Below are positions 1 to 8,813 of a DNA stretch of 64,000 bases, piece by piece (position 1 is the stretch's first letter; every line of letters begins with the position of its first letter). Position numbers and translations under genes: made by a program. The notes beneath the pieces were generated by a model. It was not told the origin of the DNA. It saw only the letters and a program-made list of their open reading frames with translations, and did no database searches. Source of the DNA: Amycolatopsis sp. 2-15 (lineage in GTDB: Bacteria > Actinomycetota > Actinomycetes > Mycobacteriales > Pseudonocardiaceae); assembly GCF_030285625.1 (NCBI RefSeq), contig NZ_CP127294.1, forward strand, positions 4,226,001-4,290,000, in the 5' to 3' direction.

Positions 1-1511
1 GGCGACCAAATCGTCTGAATGGCGATCCCCGTCGACGAATCATTCGTGAACTTCAGGTCGATCACACTGGACCCGCTGGGGTTCTGGAAAACCGTCGCCT
101 CGCGCGCCGCCGGATAGCGGCTGATGTAGTAACTGTGCTCCTTGTGCCCCGCGTCCTTCATTCCCGCGAAGTACGCCGCGTTGTACAGGGTCGTCGCGAA
201 CTGCGAGATGCCACCGCCGACTTCGCGGGCCGGCGCGCCGTTTTCGATGACGCCGGCCTCGACGTAACCCTGGGGTTTGCCGCGCGGGCCGGTGAAACCG
301 TTGAGGCTGAAGGTCTCGCCCGGTTTCACGATGGCGCCGTTCACCTTCTGCGCGACGACGCGGATGTTGACGCCCGAGTCGGGAGCGAAGCCGCCGGTGG
401 TGAACTCGCCGACGACCTCCTTCACGCCCAGCGCGTTGGCCTGCTCGGTCGTCACCTTGGCCGGGCTGTTCTTGTACACGGCCTTCAGCGAACGACCGTC
501 GGCACGCTTCAGCACGTCCGGCAGCGGCTTCAGGCTCGGCTCCCAATCGACGGACTTCCCGTCCGCCGAAGGCTCGACAGCCGGCTTCCCGCCGCTGAAC
601 CCGACGGTCGCCTCCTTGCCCTCCTTCTCGGTGGACTTCAGCTGCGGGCCGGCGACAGCGACGAGTTTCTTCTGGTCCACCACCGGCGCGAGCCCGCCGC
701 CGTCGGCCGGCGCGAAAGTCAACGCCGCGGCGATGTCACGGGGCTCCAGCACGGCCGAGGCGCCCTCGCCGTCGAGGGTTACGGGCGAAGCCACCGCGGG
801 CCGAGCGAACTGCTCCAACGCCGCCTGTACCCCGGCCGCGGTGGTCCGCACCGGCGCCGGCACCACCGGCAAAGCCAGCTCCGACCCCGTCGCCCACTGG
901 CTCAGCACGGCCGCCTTCGCGGCGGCGACATCGAGCTTCTGCCCCGGCTGCGGCGCCACGGCGACCGGAGTGGTGCCGTCGAACCGCACCGTGCCCTCCA
1001 CCGCGGCACGATCCACCCGCCCGCGCAGGTCCTCCAGCGCCGGGTCCAGCCGGTCGCCCTCGGCATGTGAGACGACGCCGATCTCGTGCGTCGAGAAGAA
1101 CGACGCCAGCCGCGTGAACGGGTTCAGCGGCTGGTCACCGGCCTGGTCCAGCGTCGCGGACCAGTCGAGGCGCAGGCCGGCGAGCGTCGGGGACAAGGTG
1201 GTCCGAGCCGCGCCCGCGGTCACCGTCAGCGGCTGCGTCAGCCGCGGCTCGATGAGACCCCGCAGCTCCCGCTCGGCCACCGGCCGGTCGAGGCCGCCGA
1301 CGTCGACGCCCGCCACCGTGGTCCCGCGCGGCACACTGCCCTGGCTGGTGAGCAGGTCGATCAGGTACACGACCAGCAGCGCGGCGGACACGCCGCCGGA
1401 GATCCACAGGGTTCTGCGCAGGCGAGGGCGCGTTTCGGGCTCGGTGGGGACCGCCGGCAGCACGACCGTCTGCTCGTCCTCGGACTCCGGCCAGCGCGGT
1501 TCGTACGGCAC
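1..1511 (-). CDS. VanW family protein, C-terminus cut by window edge
   Basis: About 503 residues are visible. A charged cytoplasmic start of roughly 30 residues leads into one membrane helix (about residues 34-54), then a long extracytoplasmic part that ends in a VanW domain near the window edge (motifs GGGISQFATTLYNAA and FSLNGFTGPRG). The middle looks like the putative peptidoglycan-binding repeats that usually precede VanW, which suggests an envelope role. The GTG start at 1511 has GGAGG about 10 bases upstream. The family is named after vancomycin-B clusters, but no other van genes are present and the biochemical role is unknown. The stop codon lies outside the window. Confidence 0.85.
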   Translation of the reverse strand, partial: MPYEPRWPESEDEQTVVLPAVPTEPETRPRLRRTLWISGGVSAALLVVYLIDLLTSQGSVPRGTTVAGVDVGGLDRPVAERELRGLIEPRLTQPLTVTAGAARTTLSPTLAGLRLDWSATLDQAGDQPLNPFTRLASFFSTHEIGVVSHAEGDRLDPALEDLRGRVDRAAVEGTVRFDGTTPVAVAPQPGQKLDVAAAKAAVLSQWATGSELALPVVPAPVRTTAAGVQAALEQFARPAVASPVTLDGEGASAVLEPRDIAAALTFAPADGGGLAPVVDQKKLVAVAGPQLKSTEKEGKEATVGFSGGKPAVEPSADGKSVDWEPSLKPLPDVLKRADGRSLKAVYKNSPAKVTTEQANALGVKEVVGEFTTGGFAPDSGVNIRVVAQKVNGAIVKPGETFSLNGFTGPRGKPQGYVEAGVIENGAPAREVGGGISQFATTLYNAAYFAGMKDAGHKEHSYYISRYPAAREATVFQNPSGSSVIDLKFTNDSSTGIAIQTIWS

Positions 1512-1601
1512 CTGTTCGACCCTCCGTTTGCTGCGTCCCGCGCCACAGCGTACGGCCTGAGCCGGACATGCCGGACTAGTGCCCCTTGCGGAACAAACCG
1601 G

Positions 1602-3320
1602 TCAACGGGCGTCGGGTTCCGGATTGACGCCGGCGCGCGCGAGGAAGTCGAAGTCGCAGCCCTCGTCGGCCTGGGTGATGTGCTCGGCGTACAGGGCACC
1701 GTAACCGCGTTCGAAGCGCGGCGCAGGCTCGAGCCAGCCGGCCCGCCGGCGCGCCAGCTCGTCGTCGGGCACCTCCAGCCGCAACGCGCGGGCGGGCACG
1801 TCGAGCGTGATCAGGTCGCCGTCGCGGACGAGGGCGAGCGGGCCGCCGACGTGCGATTCGGGGGCGACATGCAGCACACAGGCGCCGTACGAAGTGCCGC
1901 TCATGCGCGCGTCGGAGATGCGCACCATGTCCCGCACGCCCTGCGCGAGCAGGTGGTCGGGGATCGGCAGCATGCCGTACTCGGGCATGCCCGGGCCGCC
2001 GAGCGGGCCGGAGCCGCGCAGCACCAGCACGGAGCCGGCCGTGATGCCGAGCGACGGGTCGTTGATGCGCTTCTTGAGGTCGGCGTAGTCGTCGAACACG
2101 ACCGCGGGCCCGGTGTGCGTGAGCAGTTCCGGCGTCGCGGCGATGTGCTTGATGACCGCGCCCGACGGCGCCAGGTTGCCGTGCAGCACGGCGACGCCGC
2201 CTTCGGCCGCCAGCGGCTTGTCGCGCGGGCGGATCACGTCGTCGTTGTGCACGCGCGCGGTCGTCAGCGTCTCGGCGAGGGTGCGGCCGGAGACGGTGAG
2301 CCGGTCGGTGTGCAGCAGGTCCGTCAGCCGCGACAGCAGCCCGGGCAGGCCGCCCGCGTAGTAGAAGTCCTCCATCAGCCACGCGCCGCCCGGGCGGATG
2401 TTGGCCAGCACGGGCACGCGGCGCGCGATCTCGTCGAAGTCGGCCAGGCTCAGGGACAGTCCACTGCGCCCGGCCATAGCGATCAGGTGGATCACGGCGT
2501 TGGTCGAGCCGCCGAGCGCGAGCACGGTGGTGATGGCGTCGGCGTAGGCGCGTTCGTCGAGGACCTTCGTGATCGTGAGGTCCTCCCACACCATGTCCAC
2601 GATCCGGGCCCCGCTGGCCGCCGCCATCCGGTGGTGCGCCGAGTCCACGGCCGGGATCGACGCCGCGCCCGGCAGCGTCACCCCTAGGACCTCTGCCGCC
2701 GACGTCATGGTCGACGCCGTGCCCATGGTCATGCAGTGGCCGGGGGAGCGGGCCAGGCCGCGTTCCAGCTCGGACAGCTCCTCGTCGCCGATCGTGCCGG
2801 CGCGGCGTTCGTCCCAGTACTTCCACATGTCCGTACCGCTGCCCAGCACCTCGTTGCGCCAGTGGCCGCGCAGCATCGGCCCGGCCGGCACGAAGATCGC
2901 GGGCAGCCCGGCGCTCGCCGCGCCCATCAGCAACGCGGGCGTGGTCTTGTCGCAGCCGCCCATCAGCACCGCGCCGTCGACGGGGTAGGAACGCAGGATC
3001 TCTTCGGTCTCCATCGCCAGCAGGTTGCGGTAGAGCATGGGCGTGGGCTTCTGGTACGTCTCCGAAAGCGTCGCCACCGGGAACTCCAGCGGGAACCCAC
3101 CCGCCTGCCACACACCGCGCTTCACCTGCTCGGCGCGCTCGCGCAGGTGCATGTGGCACGGGTTGATGTCGCTCCACGTGTTGAGCACGGCGATCACCGG
3201 CTTGCCCAGGTGCTCCTCGGGTTCGTACCCGAGCTGACGGGCCCGGGCCCGGTGGCTGAAGTTCCGCAGCTCGTCGCCACCGAACCAGCGGTGGCTGCGC
3301 AGGTCCTCCGGTGTTTTCAT
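1602..3320 (-). CDS. IlvD/Edd family dehydratase, probably sugar-acid (arabonate-type)
   Basis: A 572-residue Fe-S dehydratase that removes water from a dihydroxy acid to give a 2-keto-3-deoxy acid. Three Cys candidates for the cluster are visible: Cys55 (DINPCHMH), Cys123 (GGCDKT) and Cys196 (GHCMTMG). The NTWSDINPCHMHL and FPLEFPV segments are more like the arabonate/xylonate/galactonate dehydratases than the biosynthetic dihydroxy-acid dehydratase. The ATG at 3320 follows AAAGG and was chosen over an upstream in-frame extension that would run into the divergent promoter region. A GntR/FCD regulator is divergent, the usual setting for sugar-acid use. The exact substrate cannot be read from the sequence. 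Confidence 0.88.
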   Translation of the reverse strand: MKTPEDLRSHRWFGGDELRNFSHRARARQLGYEPEEHLGKPVIAVLNTWSDINPCHMHLRERAEQVKRGVWQAGGFPLEFPVATLSETYQKPTPMLYRNLLAMETEEILRSYPVDGAVLMGGCDKTTPALLMGAASAGLPAIFVPAGPMLRGHWRNEVLGSGTDMWKYWDERRAGTIGDEELSELERGLARSPGHCMTMGTASTMTSAAEVLGVTLPGAASIPAVDSAHHRMAAASGARIVDMVWEDLTITKVLDERAYADAITTVLALGGSTNAVIHLIAMAGRSGLSLSLADFDEIARRVPVLANIRPGGAWLMEDFYYAGGLPGLLSRLTDLLHTDRLTVSGRTLAETLTTARVHNDDVIRPRDKPLAAEGGVAVLHGNLAPSGAVIKHIAATPELLTHTGPAVVFDDYADLKKRINDPSLGITAGSVLVLRGSGPLGGPGMPEYGMLPIPDHLLAQGVRDMVRISDARMSGTSYGACVLHVAPESHVGGPLALVRDGDLITLDVPARALRLEVPDDELARRRAGWLEPAPRFERGYGALYAEHITQADEGCDFDFLARAGVNPEPDAR

Positions 3321-3466
3321 GGCCGGGCCGCCTTTCGTCGCTACGAGCAGTATGGCATCTGATATATGATCACAGCCCGCCGCGCGGCTCGCGGGCACCG
3401 TCCGCGACCGCCTGGTTGAATGTCGGTCTGTTCACCGCGGCAGACCGCGCGAGCCTGGAGTGTCCG
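3321..3466. promoter_or_regulatory. Divergent promoter region with candidate GntR operator
   Basis: This spacer separates the dehydratase from the GntR regulator. It contains an AT-rich island in otherwise GC-rich DNA. Positions 3360-3372 read TGAT-ATATG-ATCA, a 13-bp dyad with perfect 4-bp arms. FCD-type GntR proteins bind short dyads of this kind, so autoregulation and control of the dehydratase are inferred. Confidence 0.4.
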
Positions 3467-4126
3467 ATGCCACCGACGTTCAGCCTGCCCGCCTCCCGGA
3501 CCGAAGTGGTCGTGGAGGAGATCCGGCGCGGCATCCTGACCCGCGAACTGCTCCCGGGCCAGCCGCTGGTGGAGGCCGAGCTGGCGCAGCGGCTCGGCGT
3601 GTCGAAGACGCCGGTGCGCGAGGCGCTGAAGGTGCTGTCGAACTCCGGGCTGGTCACGTTCAGCCCGTACCGCGGCGCTTCGGTGTGCGTGGTCGACGCG
3701 GAGCTCGCGCGGTCGGTGTACGACGTGCGGATGGTGCTCGAACCCGAGGCGCTGCGCCGTTCGGTGGCGGCCGGGGCGTCGTTCGACGACGCGGCCGAAG
3801 CGCTGAAGGAGGCGCAGGCGGCGCTCGCGGACAAGGACCACACCGCGCTCAGCCTGCTCAACCGCCGGTTCCACCGCGCGCTCTACGCCGGCTGCGGCAA
3901 CCCGCTGATGGTCTCGATGCTCGACGACCTCAAGGACCGCGCCGCGCTCATCACCGTGGTCGGCTGGGACACGAACCCCAGCTGGCGCAAGGAGTGGACC
4001 GAGCACAAGGCCGTGCTCGCCGCCGCGAAGAAGGGCGACGCCGAGGGGGCGGCCGAGTTGCTGCGCAAGCACATCGGCGCGTTCCTCGACCGAGTGCTGG
4101 CCGCGATCCCGGACGAGGGGGCGTAA
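3467..4126 (+). CDS. GntR family regulator, FadR/FCD type
   Basis: A 219-residue regulator with an N-terminal winged helix (residues about 10-70; LAQRLGVSKTPVREALKVL is the recognition region) and a C-terminal all-helical FCD ligand-binding domain. The ATG at 3467 has GGAG seven bases upstream; a longer in-frame start at 3311 would overlap the divergent gene and is unlikely. FCD regulators usually sense small carboxylic or sugar acids, so the neighbouring dehydratase is the likely target. It is followed after 5 bases by a phosphoesterase gene and may share its transcript. Confidence 0.9.
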   Translation: MPPTFSLPASRTEVVVEEIRRGILTRELLPGQPLVEAELAQRLGVSKTPVREALKVLSNSGLVTFSPYRGASVCVVDAELARSVYDVRMVLEPEALRRSVAAGASFDDAAEALKEAQAALADKDHTALSLLNRRFHRALYAGCGNPLMVSMLDDLKDRAALITVVGWDTNPSWRKEWTEHKAVLAAAKKGDAEGAAELLRKHIGAFLDRVLAAIPDEGA

Positions 4127-4131
4127 CGACC

Positions 4132-4635
4132 GTGCGGCTGCTGCTCGTCGCGGACACCCACTTGCCCAAGCGCGCCAAAGCGCTCCCCGACGAGGTCTGG
4201 GCCGAGGTGGAGCGGGCCGACGTGGTGGTGCACGCGGGCGACTGGGTCGATCTCGACGCGTTCGACGAGCTCGCCGTGGCCAGCAAACGGCTCGTCGCGG
4301 TCTACGGCAACAACGACGGACCCGAGCTGCGCGAGTGGCTGCCGGAGGTCGCCCGCGTGACGCTCGGTGGTGTGCGCCTGGCCGTGATCCACGAAACGGG
4401 CGACGCGAAGGGCCGCGAAGCGCGTTGCGACGCGCAGTTCCCTGACACCGACGTGCTGGTGTTCGGCCACAGCCACATCCCGTGGGACACCGTGACGCCC
4501 GGCGGCCTGCGCCTGCTCAACCCCGGCTCGCCCACCGACCGGCGCCGCCAGGAGTTCTGCACGTACTCCACCGCTGAGATCCACGCCGGGAAACTCACCG
4601 ACGTCGAGCTCCACGAGCTGCCCCGGCGCGCCTGA
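4132..4635 (+). CDS. Metallophosphoesterase, YfcE/MJ0936 type
   Basis: A 167-residue calcineurin-like phosphodiesterase. The metal-binding motifs appear in order: DTHL near the start, HAGDWV, GNND, and GHSHIP toward the end, followed by NPGSPT, which is typical of the YfcE branch. It probably hydrolyses a phosphodiester in the cytoplasm; the natural substrate of this branch is not settled. The GTG start at 4132 lies 5 bases after the GntR stop and is preceded by GAGGGGG. It is likely co-transcribed with the GntR gene and the PHP gene downstream. Confidence 0.88.
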   Translation: MRLLLVADTHLPKRAKALPDEVWAEVERADVVVHAGDWVDLDAFDELAVASKRLVAVYGNNDGPELREWLPEVARVTLGGVRLAVIHETGDAKGREARCDAQFPDTDVLVFGHSHIPWDTVTPGGLRLLNPGSPTDRRRQEFCTYSTAEIHAGKLTDVELHELPRRA

Positions 4636-4653
4636 GCGGGTAGAACAGGACGC

Positions 4654-5637
4654 ATGGACCCGGCACGCGCACTGCGCGACATCGCGTTCCAGCTCGAACG
4701 CGCGGCTGAGCCGACCTACCGCGTCCGCGCCTTCCGGCAGGCCGCGGCGGTGGTCGACCACCTGTCGCAGGAAGAGCTGGAGAGCCGCGTGCGCTCGGGC
4801 ACGCTGCAGGCGCTCAAGGGCATCGGCAAGGCCACGGCCGGGGTCATCGAGGACGCGTGGCTCGGCCGTGTGCCCGCGTACGCGGCGAAGGTCGCCGAAG
4901 CCGATCTGCCCGACGGCGGCGAGCTGCGCGCCGCGCTGCGCGGCGACTGCCACACGCACTCCGACTGGTCCGACGGCGGCAGCCCGATCCAGGAGATGGC
5001 CGAGGCCGCGCGCGACCTCGGCCACGAGTGGATCGTGCTCACCGACCACTCGCCGCGCCTGACCGTGGCCAACGGTCTTTCGCCCGAGCGGCTGCGCAAG
5101 CAGATGGACGAGGTCGCGCGCGTCAACTCCGAACTCGCGCCGTTCCGGTTGCTGCACGGCATCGAGGTCGACATCCTCGACGACGGCGCGCTCGACCAGC
5201 GTGCCGACTTGCTGGAGCGGCTGGATTTCGTGGTCGCCAGCGTGCACTCGAAACTGCGCATGCCGTCGCGTGAGCTGACGCCGCGGCTGCTGGCGGCCGT
5301 CGCGAACCCGCACGTGCGCGTGCTCGGCCACTGCACCGGCCGGCTGGTGCGCGGACCTCGGGCGCGGCCGCCGTCGACGTTCGACGCCGAGAAGGTGTTC
5401 ACCGCCTGCCGGGAAAACGGCGTGGCGGTGGAGATCAACTCGCGCCCGGAGCGGCTCGATCCGCCCATGCCGTTGCTGCGGATGGCCGTGGAGCTGGGCT
5501 GCGAGTTCGCCATCGACAGCGACGCGCACGCACCCGGCCAGCTCGACTGGCAGGTCTACGGGTGCGCGCGCGCCGAAAAGGTCGGTCTCACCGCGGACCG
5601 CGTGATCAACACCCGGCCCGCCGACGAGCTCGTTTAG
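4654..5637 (+). CDS. PHP domain protein with N-terminal helix-hairpin-helix (PolX-like)
   Basis: A 327-residue protein. Residues about 1-85 resemble the DNA-binding 8-kDa/HhH end of family X polymerases (LKGIGKATAGVIEDAW). Residues about 95-320 form a PHP metal-dependent phosphoesterase domain with the expected His/Asp motifs (GDCHTHSDWSDG, TDHSPR, HGIEVDIL, SDAHAP). The polymerase palm that separates these two parts in bacterial PolX is missing, so this is a stand-alone HhH-PHP protein. Possible roles are DNA-end phosphoesterase or histidinol-phosphatase-like activity. It follows the phosphoesterase by 18 bases and converges on the L,D-transpeptidase gene with one base between the stop codons. 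Confidence 0.85.
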   Translation: MDPARALRDIAFQLERAAEPTYRVRAFRQAAAVVDHLSQEELESRVRSGTLQALKGIGKATAGVIEDAWLGRVPAYAAKVAEADLPDGGELRAALRGDCHTHSDWSDGGSPIQEMAEAARDLGHEWIVLTDHSPRLTVANGLSPERLRKQMDEVARVNSELAPFRLLHGIEVDILDDGALDQRADLLERLDFVVASVHSKLRMPSRELTPRLLAAVANPHVRVLGHCTGRLVRGPRARPPSTFDAEKVFTACRENGVAVEINSRPERLDPPMPLLRMAVELGCEFAIDSDAHAPGQLDWQVYGCARAEKVGLTADRVINTRPADELV

Positions 5638-5638
5638 T

Positions 5639-6322
5639 CTACTGTGGACTGATCCCGATGTTGATCACGGGATGCCCGGCCGGGTCGAGCCAGCGCATCA
5701 CGGCGTCGAGGTCCGCGCCCGGGATGGACACGCAGCCCGCCGTCGGTTTACCCGACGAGACGTGCAGGAAGAACGCCGAACCCTTGCCCGGCACCGCGGG
5801 CGAGCGGTTGTAGTCGATCACGGTGGCGTGGTCGTAGACGGGACCGGCCTTGCCGAGGTCTTCGCCGGCCGCCTCGTTGAACGGGCAGGTGCCGGGCGCG
5901 CACGAGTAGTGCGTGTTGTAGTGGGGCGACTTGACGTCGGAGACCCACCAGTCGTGGCCGGTCACCTGGCGGTAGGGCAGCCGGGTGCCGTTGGTGGGCT
6001 GGATGCCGAACGCTTCGGTGAGCGTCCAGACGCCGGCGGGCGTGCGCGACGTCGTTTCGCTCGCTTCGCCGATGCCCTGTGTGCCGACGAACGCCGGGAA
6101 GGGTCCGAGAGCCCGGACCCACTGGGAACCCTTGCGCTGCCAGGCGATGAGCGTCGCGGTGGTCGAGGACGGTTTCGGGGCGGTGACCGTGACCATCTGG
6201 CCGGCGGAACCGTGGTAGGCCAGCGGGGGATTCGGCGCGGAATCCTGCGCGGGCGAAGCCGGTGCGGCGGTGGCGAGCGTACCCAGCGCGACACAGACCA
6301 GCGTCCCCAGAACGGTTCTCAT
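5639..6322 (-). CDS. Secreted L,D-transpeptidase family (YkuD-like) protein
   Basis: A 227-residue exported protein. Residues 1-20 form a signal peptide with an Ala-rich cleavage region. The catalytic module is toward the C-terminus, with His187 and the nucleophile Cys197 in the HVSSGKPTAGCVSIP stretch, matching the HxxxG...SxGC pattern of YkuD/ErfK proteins. It lacks a separate peptidoglycan-binding or Ig-like domain, unlike the mycobacterial Ldt enzymes, so it belongs to the short secreted branch whose cross-linking activity is less certain. The chitosanase gene lies 63 bases upstream on the same strand. Confidence 0.85.
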   Translation of the reverse strand: MRTVLGTLVCVALGTLATAAPASPAQDSAPNPPLAYHGSAGQMVTVTAPKPSSTTATLIAWQRKGSQWVRALGPFPAFVGTQGIGEASETTSRTPAGVWTLTEAFGIQPTNGTRLPYRQVTGHDWWVSDVKSPHYNTHYSCAPGTCPFNEAAGEDLGKAGPVYDHATVIDYNRSPAVPGKGSAFFLHVSSGKPTAGCVSIPGADLDAVMRWLDPAGHPVINIGISPQ

Positions 6323-6385
6323 GGGGCGCGAGCTTACGGCACGAACCCGGGACGCCGCGGGGAATCGGCGGCCCGGGTTTCGGGC

Positions 6386-7237
6386 TCAGTTGATCTGGTA
6401 GGAGTCGCCGTAGACCTTCCACTTCAGGGGCGTGTGGAGGTCGAGGTTGCCCGCGTTGAGGAACACGAGCTGTTCGGTGTCCACGCGCGAGGTGTCGGCG
6501 TGGGCTTCTTCCTGCTTCATGATCACCTTGCGGGCGTCGAGGAACGCCTTGAGGTAGGTGCTCTCGTTGCCGCCCTGTGACGGCGGCTTGGCCTTTTTGA
6601 TTGCGGAGTTGCGGATGCCGCCGAAGCTGTCAGAGCTGTTGCCCGGGCCGTGCATCACGATGGCGTCGTAGTAGATGAACTGGCCCAGCGCGCCGAGACC
6701 GTCGGACTTCGCCTGGTTCACCGACGGGTTGAAGTACACGCGGTCGCGCTCGCTGTTCTGCGCGGCCTGGAACTGCGACGTCTTCGCCGCGGCCTTCCAC
6801 GCGTCCACGAACGCCTGGCCGAGGCCGGAGTGGGAGTCGGTGCCGTTGACGTTCCGCAGCGCCGGCAGGTACTTCGCCAGCGGGTTGTTCGGCACGGAGT
6901 TGGTGTAGGCCTCCACGAGCTCGAGCATGTCGCCGGTGCCCGAGCAGAAGCCGATGATGCCGGCGGTGTAGCCGCGGCCGTCGCCGATGTCCTCGATGTA
7001 GCTGTACTGGGCCTTCCAGTCGAGGCTCGAGTTCTCCGCGCTGGAGACCAGCTGCATCGCGATGTCCTTTTTCTCCGGCGAGGCGAGATCGCCGCCGGAG
7101 GCGAGGACGGACGCCGCACTGCTGAGGGACGCGGGCGCCGGGGCGGCCGTGGAGAGGGCGGGGGTGGCCAGGACGACGGTGAGGGCCGACGCCACGGTGA
7201 GACCGGCAACGAGAGCAGGCCGCATCGTCTTGCGCAT
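6386..7237 (-). CDS. csn: Secreted chitosanase, glycoside hydrolase family 46
   Basis: A 283-residue enzyme that hydrolyses beta-1,4 links in chitosan outside the cell. It begins with a signal peptide of about 30 residues. The mature part matches Streptomyces GH46 chitosanases closely along its length (SSAENSSLDWKAQY, IEDIGDGRGYT, IGFCSGTGDML, YYDAIVMHGPG). The catalytic pair is visible as Glu68 (acid) and Asp86, 18 residues apart as in the family. The ATG at 7237 has AAAGGG upstream; a longer frame to 7330 has no support. No adjacent ROK-type repressor gene is present. Confidence 0.96.
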   Translation of the reverse strand: MRKTMRPALVAGLTVASALTVVLATPALSTAAPAPASLSSAASVLASGGDLASPEKKDIAMQLVSSAENSSLDWKAQYSYIEDIGDGRGYTAGIIGFCSGTGDMLELVEAYTNSVPNNPLAKYLPALRNVNGTDSHSGLGQAFVDAWKAAAKTSQFQAAQNSERDRVYFNPSVNQAKSDGLGALGQFIYYDAIVMHGPGNSSDSFGGIRNSAIKKAKPPSQGGNESTYLKAFLDARKVIMKQEEAHADTSRVDTEQLVFLNAGNLDLHTPLKWKVYGDSYQIN

Positions 7238-7523
7238 GGGAGAATTCCCTTTCCGCAGGTAAGTCAGGGCGGGACCATGACAGGTGGGCAAGGCGGACGA
7301 AGCCGGGAATTCCCTGGTCTCCCAGGGCAATCACGACTCCGGTGCTGCTGCGGCGTAGCGCAACGATAACCGCGGGTGATCCTGGCGGCAAGGGGGTAGA
7401 TCGGGTTTTCGCGGATGGCGGGCAGGCTGGCGGGAGCTGGTGCCCGGAGGGTGGTACAGGGTTCCGGTGAGCGGGAAACTGTTGTGTCCGGAGTGAAGGA
7501 GACGGCGGCGAGTAGTCTGAACG
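7238..7523. other. Upstream region of the chitosanase gene
   Basis: About 290 bases with no convincing coding frame. It must hold the chitosanase promoter. I looked for the CsnR-type palindrome described for actinomycete chitosanase genes and did not find a clear copy. Confidence 0.4.
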
Positions 7524-7555
7524 TCCTTTGTGGACCAATAGGAGTCTACAAAGGA
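7524..7555 (-). terminator. Strong inverted repeat just downstream of the 7563-8723 gene
   Basis: Arms 7524-7535 and 7544-7555 pair at 11 of 12 positions around an 8-base loop. The hairpin begins 8 bases after the stop codon of the reductase gene on the minus strand. There is no T-run, which is common for actinomycete terminators. Its modest GC content is unusual in this genome. Confidence 0.55.
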
Positions 7556-7562
7556 TTGTGAA

Positions 7563-8723
7563 TTACAAAGTCCGGAACCCCATCCCCGCCCGCATCAGCC
7601 GCTCGATCAGCGCGTCACCCATCGCCGTCGCCGTGGTGACTTGGCCGGCAGTCGCAGGCAACTCGTCGAAAGCCAGGCACAGGGCCGATTCCGCCAGCAT
7701 CTTCGCGGTCTCGTCGTAGCCGGGGTCGCCGCCTGAGACTTCGGTGGTCACGTGGTGGCCGCCGCCTGAGCCGATGAAGCGGACGGAGAACCAGGACTTC
7801 GCCCGGCGGGCCAGGCTTGGGCCCTGGCCTGGGGCGAGGAGCTTCGACAACGCGTCGCGCGCGGGGGTCAGCTGGGCGGCGGCGAACAGTGCGCCCGCGC
7901 CGGCTGTCGCGGCCGCCACCGACGGCAAGCCGGAGAAGGCCGCGAAGTGGCGGTAGCGGAAGTCCGGGCCGTAGCGCGCGGAGGCCCGCGCCGAGTGGCC
8001 CACGACCTGGGGGTCGATCGTCGGCAGCGGGACGGCCCACTGGCCGGTGCCGGGTACGCGGTGCGGGCTGCCGATCGGAACCCGAACCCGACGGCCGGCT
8101 GGCGGAGGTTCGGCCGCGGCGCGGTCCTTGGCCGCGCGGTTGGCGGCGGCCTGGCGGGAGAACGCCGTCATCGCCGTGAGGAAGGTGCCGCCCGAGGGCA
8201 TGGCGCCGACGCGGACGTAGCCGTCGACCTGCAGCGGGACGTCCTCCGGCAGCTGCCGCACGGTGTACCAGGCGCCGAGGTCGTGGGGGATCGAGTCGAA
8301 GCCGCAGCTGTGCACGAGCCGGGCGCCGGTCTCGGCGGCCTTCGCGTGGTGGGCGAGGTACATGCGGTCGACGAACTCGGACTCGCCGGTGAGGTCGACG
8401 TAGTCCGTGCCCTCGGCGGCGCACGCGGCGACGAGCGGTTCGCCGTAGTGCAGGTACGGGCCGACGGTGGTCGCCACGACCTTCGCCGACGCGGCGACCG
8501 CGCGCAGCGAGTCGGGGTCCGCGATGTCGGCGCTGAGCAGCGGCACCGTGCCCAGGCGCTCGTCGATGGCCGCCAGCCGGGTGCGCAGGTCTTCGAGCTT
8601 GGCGCGGTTGCGGCCCGCGAGCGCCCAGCGGCAGCCGGGCGGGGCGGAGCGCGCGAGGTACTCCGCCGTGAGCGTGCCGGTGAAGCCGGTGGCGCCGAAC
8701 AGCACCAGGTCGTAGTCGGCCAT
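7563..8723 (-). CDS. Trans-acting enoyl reductase / saccharopine dehydrogenase-like protein
   Basis: A 386-residue protein with an N-terminal NAD(P)-binding Rossmann fold (VLFGATGFTGTLTAEYLA, residues about 6-24). It also has the TVGPYLHYGEPLVAACAAEGTDYVDLTGE segment typical of the family that includes mycobacterial trans-acting enoyl reductases. Those partners reduce double bonds during polyketide-type lipid synthesis, but most members are uncharacterised and this copy has no polyketide synthase nearby. The ATG at 8723 is divergent from the LLM oxidoreductase with a 90-base spacer. The family assignment is firm; the substrate is unknown. Confidence 0.85.
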   Translation of the reverse strand: MADYDLVLFGATGFTGTLTAEYLARSAPPGCRWALAGRNRAKLEDLRTRLAAIDERLGTVPLLSADIADPDSLRAVAASAKVVATTVGPYLHYGEPLVAACAAEGTDYVDLTGESEFVDRMYLAHHAKAAETGARLVHSCGFDSIPHDLGAWYTVRQLPEDVPLQVDGYVRVGAMPSGGTFLTAMTAFSRQAAANRAAKDRAAAEPPPAGRRVRVPIGSPHRVPGTGQWAVPLPTIDPQVVGHSARASARYGPDFRYRHFAAFSGLPSVAAATAGAGALFAAAQLTPARDALSKLLAPGQGPSLARRAKSWFSVRFIGSGGGHHVTTEVSGGDPGYDETAKMLAESALCLAFDELPATAGQVTTATAMGDALIERLMRAGMGFRTL

Positions 8724-8813
8724 GCGCGTGCCTCCCGAAGGTCCGGTCCCGAGGTTACCGCCGGGTTATTTCGGGGCCGGAATCTCCGCCCGTCCGGCGT
8801 GGTTGAGGCGGGT

